A stretch of DNA of 44,032 bases from Pseudomonas sp. (GTDB taxonomy: Bacteria > Pseudomonadota > Gammaproteobacteria > Pseudomonadales > Pseudomonadaceae). Both the position numbers and the translations under genes were made by a program. Position 1 is the stretch's first letter. Every line of letters begins with the position of its first letter. Of the stretch, positions 41,321-44,032 are shown one piece after another. The notes under the pieces are model-generated. The model saw only the letters and a list, made by a program, of their open reading frames with translations, did not search any database and was not told where the DNA came from. The DNA is taken from assembly GCA_022448005.1 (NCBI GenBank), contig JAKUTK010000041.1:1-44032 (forward strand), written 5' to 3'.

Positions 41321-41520
41321 TGAATCGACGAGATAGAGCGTCTGCCAGCCGCGCCGAACGTCGGCTATAGAAGGCTTTTTCCGGGGCATGCCGGGCTCTT
41401 GGGCTACCCTAGTCAAGGTGGAAGGCAATGCAATGCCGCGCATATGGATTCGCCTCAGAACGGTAACCGACTCTGTGGGTCCAACCTGAAGCCCGCCATA
41501 CACTCCATTGGATAATCTGC

Positions 41521-44032
41521 ATGGCCCAACCAGATCTGCAATCCCGGCTTGCTTTCACGCTGCAATCGGCTGGATTGCTGGAGTGGTACGTCGAACTGGA
41601 CGATTCGCTGAGCGATACCCAGGCGACGGTCGAAGCCGTTACCCATGCGCTCGATGCCTGTTCGTTAGGCAGCACCTCGCTCACCGAATTTCTTGAACAT
41701 ATCCATCCCGACGACCGCGATCCGGTCGCCGAGCACGTCGCCATCGCCCTTTCAACCGGCAATGAGGTGCGCTTCGAATGCCGTGTTCTGGTTGGCGACA
41801 GTGGCGTGCAAATGGTCAGCGTGTCGGGTCGCTCCACCGCCCATCCCGAACTACGCGCGCTGCACTTCATCAGCCAGGACGTGACTGACTGCCGCCGCTC
41901 CGAGGCGATTGCCGAAGGGCAGATGCGCTCACTCGAGCTGGCGGTGGCCGGTGCACCCTTGACGGAGGTGCTGGTTGAACTTACCCGCTCGGCCCAGAAG
42001 CAGTCGGCTGGAACCATTCGTGCCGCGATCATGCGCCTGGATGAGGACGGCAAGCTGCGATTCGTTGAAGCCTCCAGCCTCCCTGCGGATTTTGTCGCAG
42101 CGGTAGATGAGATAGATGCCGGTTCCAATGAATCCAGTTGCAGCTTGGCGGTGCGCACCGCCAAGCCAAGTGTTGCCGTGGATATCGGCAGCGATCCGTA
42201 TTGGGCCAAACACCGGGACAAGGCGCTCGAGCATGGCCTGCGCGCGTGCTGGTCCACGCCGGTCCTTTCGGACGGCGGCGAGGTGATGGGCACCATTGCC
42301 TGTTACAGCACCATTTGTGCAGCGCCGTCGTCACTGGAACAGGAAGGCATTACCCTCCTGGCCAATACGGCGGCGCTGGTGGTGCAGCGAGAGCGAGCCA
42401 ACCGGGCGCGGCTCAAGGTTGAGCGAAAAATGGCCGCCAACGAGCGTCGCTTCAAGGGACTGGTAAAGGCCACCAATAGCCTGATCTGGTCGACCAGCCC
42501 CGAAGTGGACATCACCGAGCCACAGCTCGACTGGAATGACTTTACCGGCCAGACGTTCGAGCAATCCCGCGGCAAAGGCTGGCTCGAAGCCGTGCATCCG
42601 GAAGACCGACCCGAACTTGAAACCGTGCTCGAGGAGATGCGTTCGGTCTTTACCAACAAGCGTGCCGAGTACCGCATCCGCCGTGCCGACGGCCAGTTTC
42701 GGCACATGGCGGGCCATGCCGTGCCGATCTTCGACGATCAGGGCGTGATGAAGGAATGGTCTGGTGGCCTGACTGATATCACCGACCGCAAGCAGGTCGA
42801 ACATCGCCTCCATCACATGGCAACTCACGACGCGCTGACCGGGCTGCCCAACCGAACCTATCTCAATGATCACCTGCGCGAGCTGGTTAACTTCATCCCA
42901 GAATACCAGCAGCTGATGATCATGCTGATCGACCTTGATCGCTTCAAGGAGGTGAACGACTCGATGGGCCACGGCTATGGCGATGTGCTATTGGTCCAAA
43001 TCGCCCATCGCCTGCGCGAGGCTTTGCCATCCGGTGATCTGGTGGCGCGCCTGGGCGGTGATGAATTCGTGGTGGTGGCGCATTTGCCGGATGGCGTGCG
43101 CTCGGCCGAGCGGCTGGCAACCGATTTGCTGCGGGCGATCCAGGTGCCCTGTGACGTGCTTGGCACGCGCTATTACCCCTCGGCATCGATGGGCATGTGC
43201 TTGTATCCGAACCCCGACACCAGCATCGACGAGTTGCTACAGCATGCCGATATCGCCATGTACCGTGCCAAGGATGCAGGCGGCACCGGGATGCAGTTTT
43301 TCTCCGCCGAGATGAGCATCGAGACGAAGAACCGCATGGCGCTTGAGCTCGATTTGCGCGAAGCGCTGGAGCGCAACGAGTTCGTGCTGCACTACCAGCC
43401 CCGCATTTGCCTGGACGATGACGTTCCATGCGGTGTGGAGGCGCTGATCCGCTGGAACCACCCAAGCAAGGGACTGGTATCGCCGGCGGTGTTCATACCC
43501 ATCGCCGAAACCACGGGGCTGATCTGCAAAATCGGTAACTGGGTGCTGCAGCAGGCGTGCAAAGACATTCAGCAGTTGACCGAACGCATCGGTACCGAGC
43601 TGATGCTGTCGGTGAACGTGTCACCGGTGCAGCTCAAATCGCCGACGCTGTGCAGCGAAGTCAACCGGGCATTGCAGGCAGCTGGGATGGATACGCACCG
43701 TCTTGAACTGGAGCTGACCGAGTCCGGGCTGATCGAGGACACTGACACCTCGCATCAATTGCTGAACGACCTTGGCGCCATTGGCGTGAGGCTCGCGATC
43801 GATGATTTCGGCACTGGATACGCCGGCATCGCTTACTTGCGCCAGTACCCGATCGACGTTGTAAAGCTCGACAGGACATTTCTCTGTCCCTCGAGCAAGG
43901 CCGACAACTGTCTCGATTTCATCAAGGCGGTGACCGAAATGTGCCACTCGCTTGGCATGCGCGTCGTAGCCGAAGGTGTGGAGGATGCCGATATGCTGCG
44001 TCAGTTGATGCGGTCGTCATGTGACGAGGCGC
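41521..44032 (+). CDS. GAF/PAS-GGDEF-EAL protein, 3' end beyond the window
   Basis: About 837 residues are visible from ATG 41521 with no stop before the right edge. No transmembrane helix is present. Order: a PAS-like start (about 1-125), a GAF domain (about 140-285), a PAS domain (about 310-430, ending TDITDRKQVEHRL), GGDEF (about 435-600) and EAL (from about 615). The cyclase motif is intact GGDEF (512-516), but the inhibitory RxxD is missing (PSGD at that place). The phosphodiesterase site is intact: EAL at 640-642, NVSPVQL, ELELTES, DDFGTGYAGI, VKLD and VAEGVE. It may therefore make and break c-di-GMP, with the sensor part choosing. The ribosome binding site is weak, so the start is moderately sure. 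Confidence 0.92.
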   Translation, partial: MAQPDLQSRLAFTLQSAGLLEWYVELDDSLSDTQATVEAVTHALDACSLGSTSLTEFLEHIHPDDRDPVAEHVAIALSTGNEVRFECRVLVGDSGVQMVSVSGRSTAHPELRALHFISQDVTDCRRSEAIAEGQMRSLELAVAGAPLTEVLVELTRSAQKQSAGTIRAAIMRLDEDGKLRFVEASSLPADFVAAVDEIDAGSNESSCSLAVRTAKPSVAVDIGSDPYWAKHRDKALEHGLRACWSTPVLSDGGEVMGTIACYSTICAAPSSLEQEGITLLANTAALVVQRERANRARLKVERKMAANERRFKGLVKATNSLIWSTSPEVDITEPQLDWNDFTGQTFEQSRGKGWLEAVHPEDRPELETVLEEMRSVFTNKRAEYRIRRADGQFRHMAGHAVPIFDDQGVMKEWSGGLTDITDRKQVEHRLHHMATHDALTGLPNRTYLNDHLRELVNFIPEYQQLMIMLIDLDRFKEVNDSMGHGYGDVLLVQIAHRLREALPSGDLVARLGGDEFVVVAHLPDGVRSAERLATDLLRAIQVPCDVLGTRYYPSASMGMCLYPNPDTSIDELLQHADIAMYRAKDAGGTGMQFFSAEMSIETKNRMALELDLREALERNEFVLHYQPRICLDDDVPCGVEALIRWNHPSKGLVSPAVFIPIAETTGLICKIGNWVLQQACKDIQQLTERIGTELMLSVNVSPVQLKSPTLCSEVNRALQAAGMDTHRLELELTESGLIEDTDTSHQLLNDLGAIGVRLAIDDFGTGYAGIAYLRQYPIDVVKLDRTFLCPSSKADNCLDFIKAVTEMCHSLGMRVVAEGVEDADMLRQLMRSSCDEA

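Noticed and set aside
1..44032. CRISPR array, tRNA, rRNA, insertion sequence, prophage or attachment site
   Set aside because: No regularly spaced direct repeats, no tRNA-like cloverleaf with conserved arms, no transposase or integrase motifs were seen on either strand.

Overview
The window looks like a chromosomal segment of a Pseudomonas-type gammaproteobacterium, most likely of the Pseudomonas stutzeri (Stutzerimonas) group. The reasons are the high-GC codon use, the hmgR/hmgA/fahA and dhcR/dhcAB/atoB gene arrangements, a PcaR regulator with PcaR-type boxes, an OprD-family porin, Pseudomonas-style REP hairpins, and many A-rich AANAANAA (Crc/Hfq-type) motifs beside ribosome binding sites. 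No rRNA, tRNA, CRISPR array, transposase or phage gene was seen. Species assignment is inference.

Layout. 1-1310 (-): an acyl-CoA synthetase cut by the left edge. 1501-5223 (+): a small proline-rich protein, a receiver-HDOD protein and a membrane diguanylate cyclase, in a stretch that looks poorer in GC than the rest. 5427-9561 (+): a Fur-box-preceded two-component pair followed by a TonB-dependent receptor. 9641-13460: a small protein, an IclR regulator and divergent hmgA-fahA (homogentisate breakdown) with a clear operator. 13532-18337 (-): a four-gene operon of MBOAT acyltransferase, FkbH-like HAD/acyltransferase, acyl carrier protein and membrane-anchored SGNH protein. 19007-20689 (+): a chemoreceptor. 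20996-25131 (-): a ketone-body/dehydrocarnitine operon (CoA-transferase A and B, thiolase, short-chain fatty-acid transporter) with its divergent LysR gene. 26374-28302 (+): an orphan hybrid histidine kinase. 28466-33325 (+): pcaR, pcaIJF and pcaD of the beta-ketoadipate pathway. 33410-36689 (-): an OprD porin and a tannase/feruloyl-esterase-like enzyme. 37217-41320: a CPA1 Na+/H+ antiporter, a hypothetical protein, a VOC-fold protein and a divergent LysR. 41521 to the end (+): a GAF/PAS-GGDEF-EAL protein cut by the right edge.

How it fits together. Much of the window is a catabolic island for aromatics and short acids. A secreted esterase and a porin could supply aromatic acids; pcaIJFD makes succinyl-CoA and acetyl-CoA; hmgA/fahA turns homogentisate toward fumarate and acetoacetate; and the dhcAB-atoB-transporter operon can handle the acetoacetate. 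Seven of these transcripts, plus fkbH, carry AANAANAA motifs at or near the start codon, which suggests shared Crc/Hfq catabolite repression.

The best candidate for an undescribed system is the 13.5-18.3 kb operon. It has the parts list of the Gram-positive dltABCD system (carrier-protein loader, carrier protein, MBOAT, SGNH protein), but with an FkbH-like protein in place of the D-alanine ligase, which predicts transfer of a small acyl group across the inner membrane to an unknown envelope acceptor.
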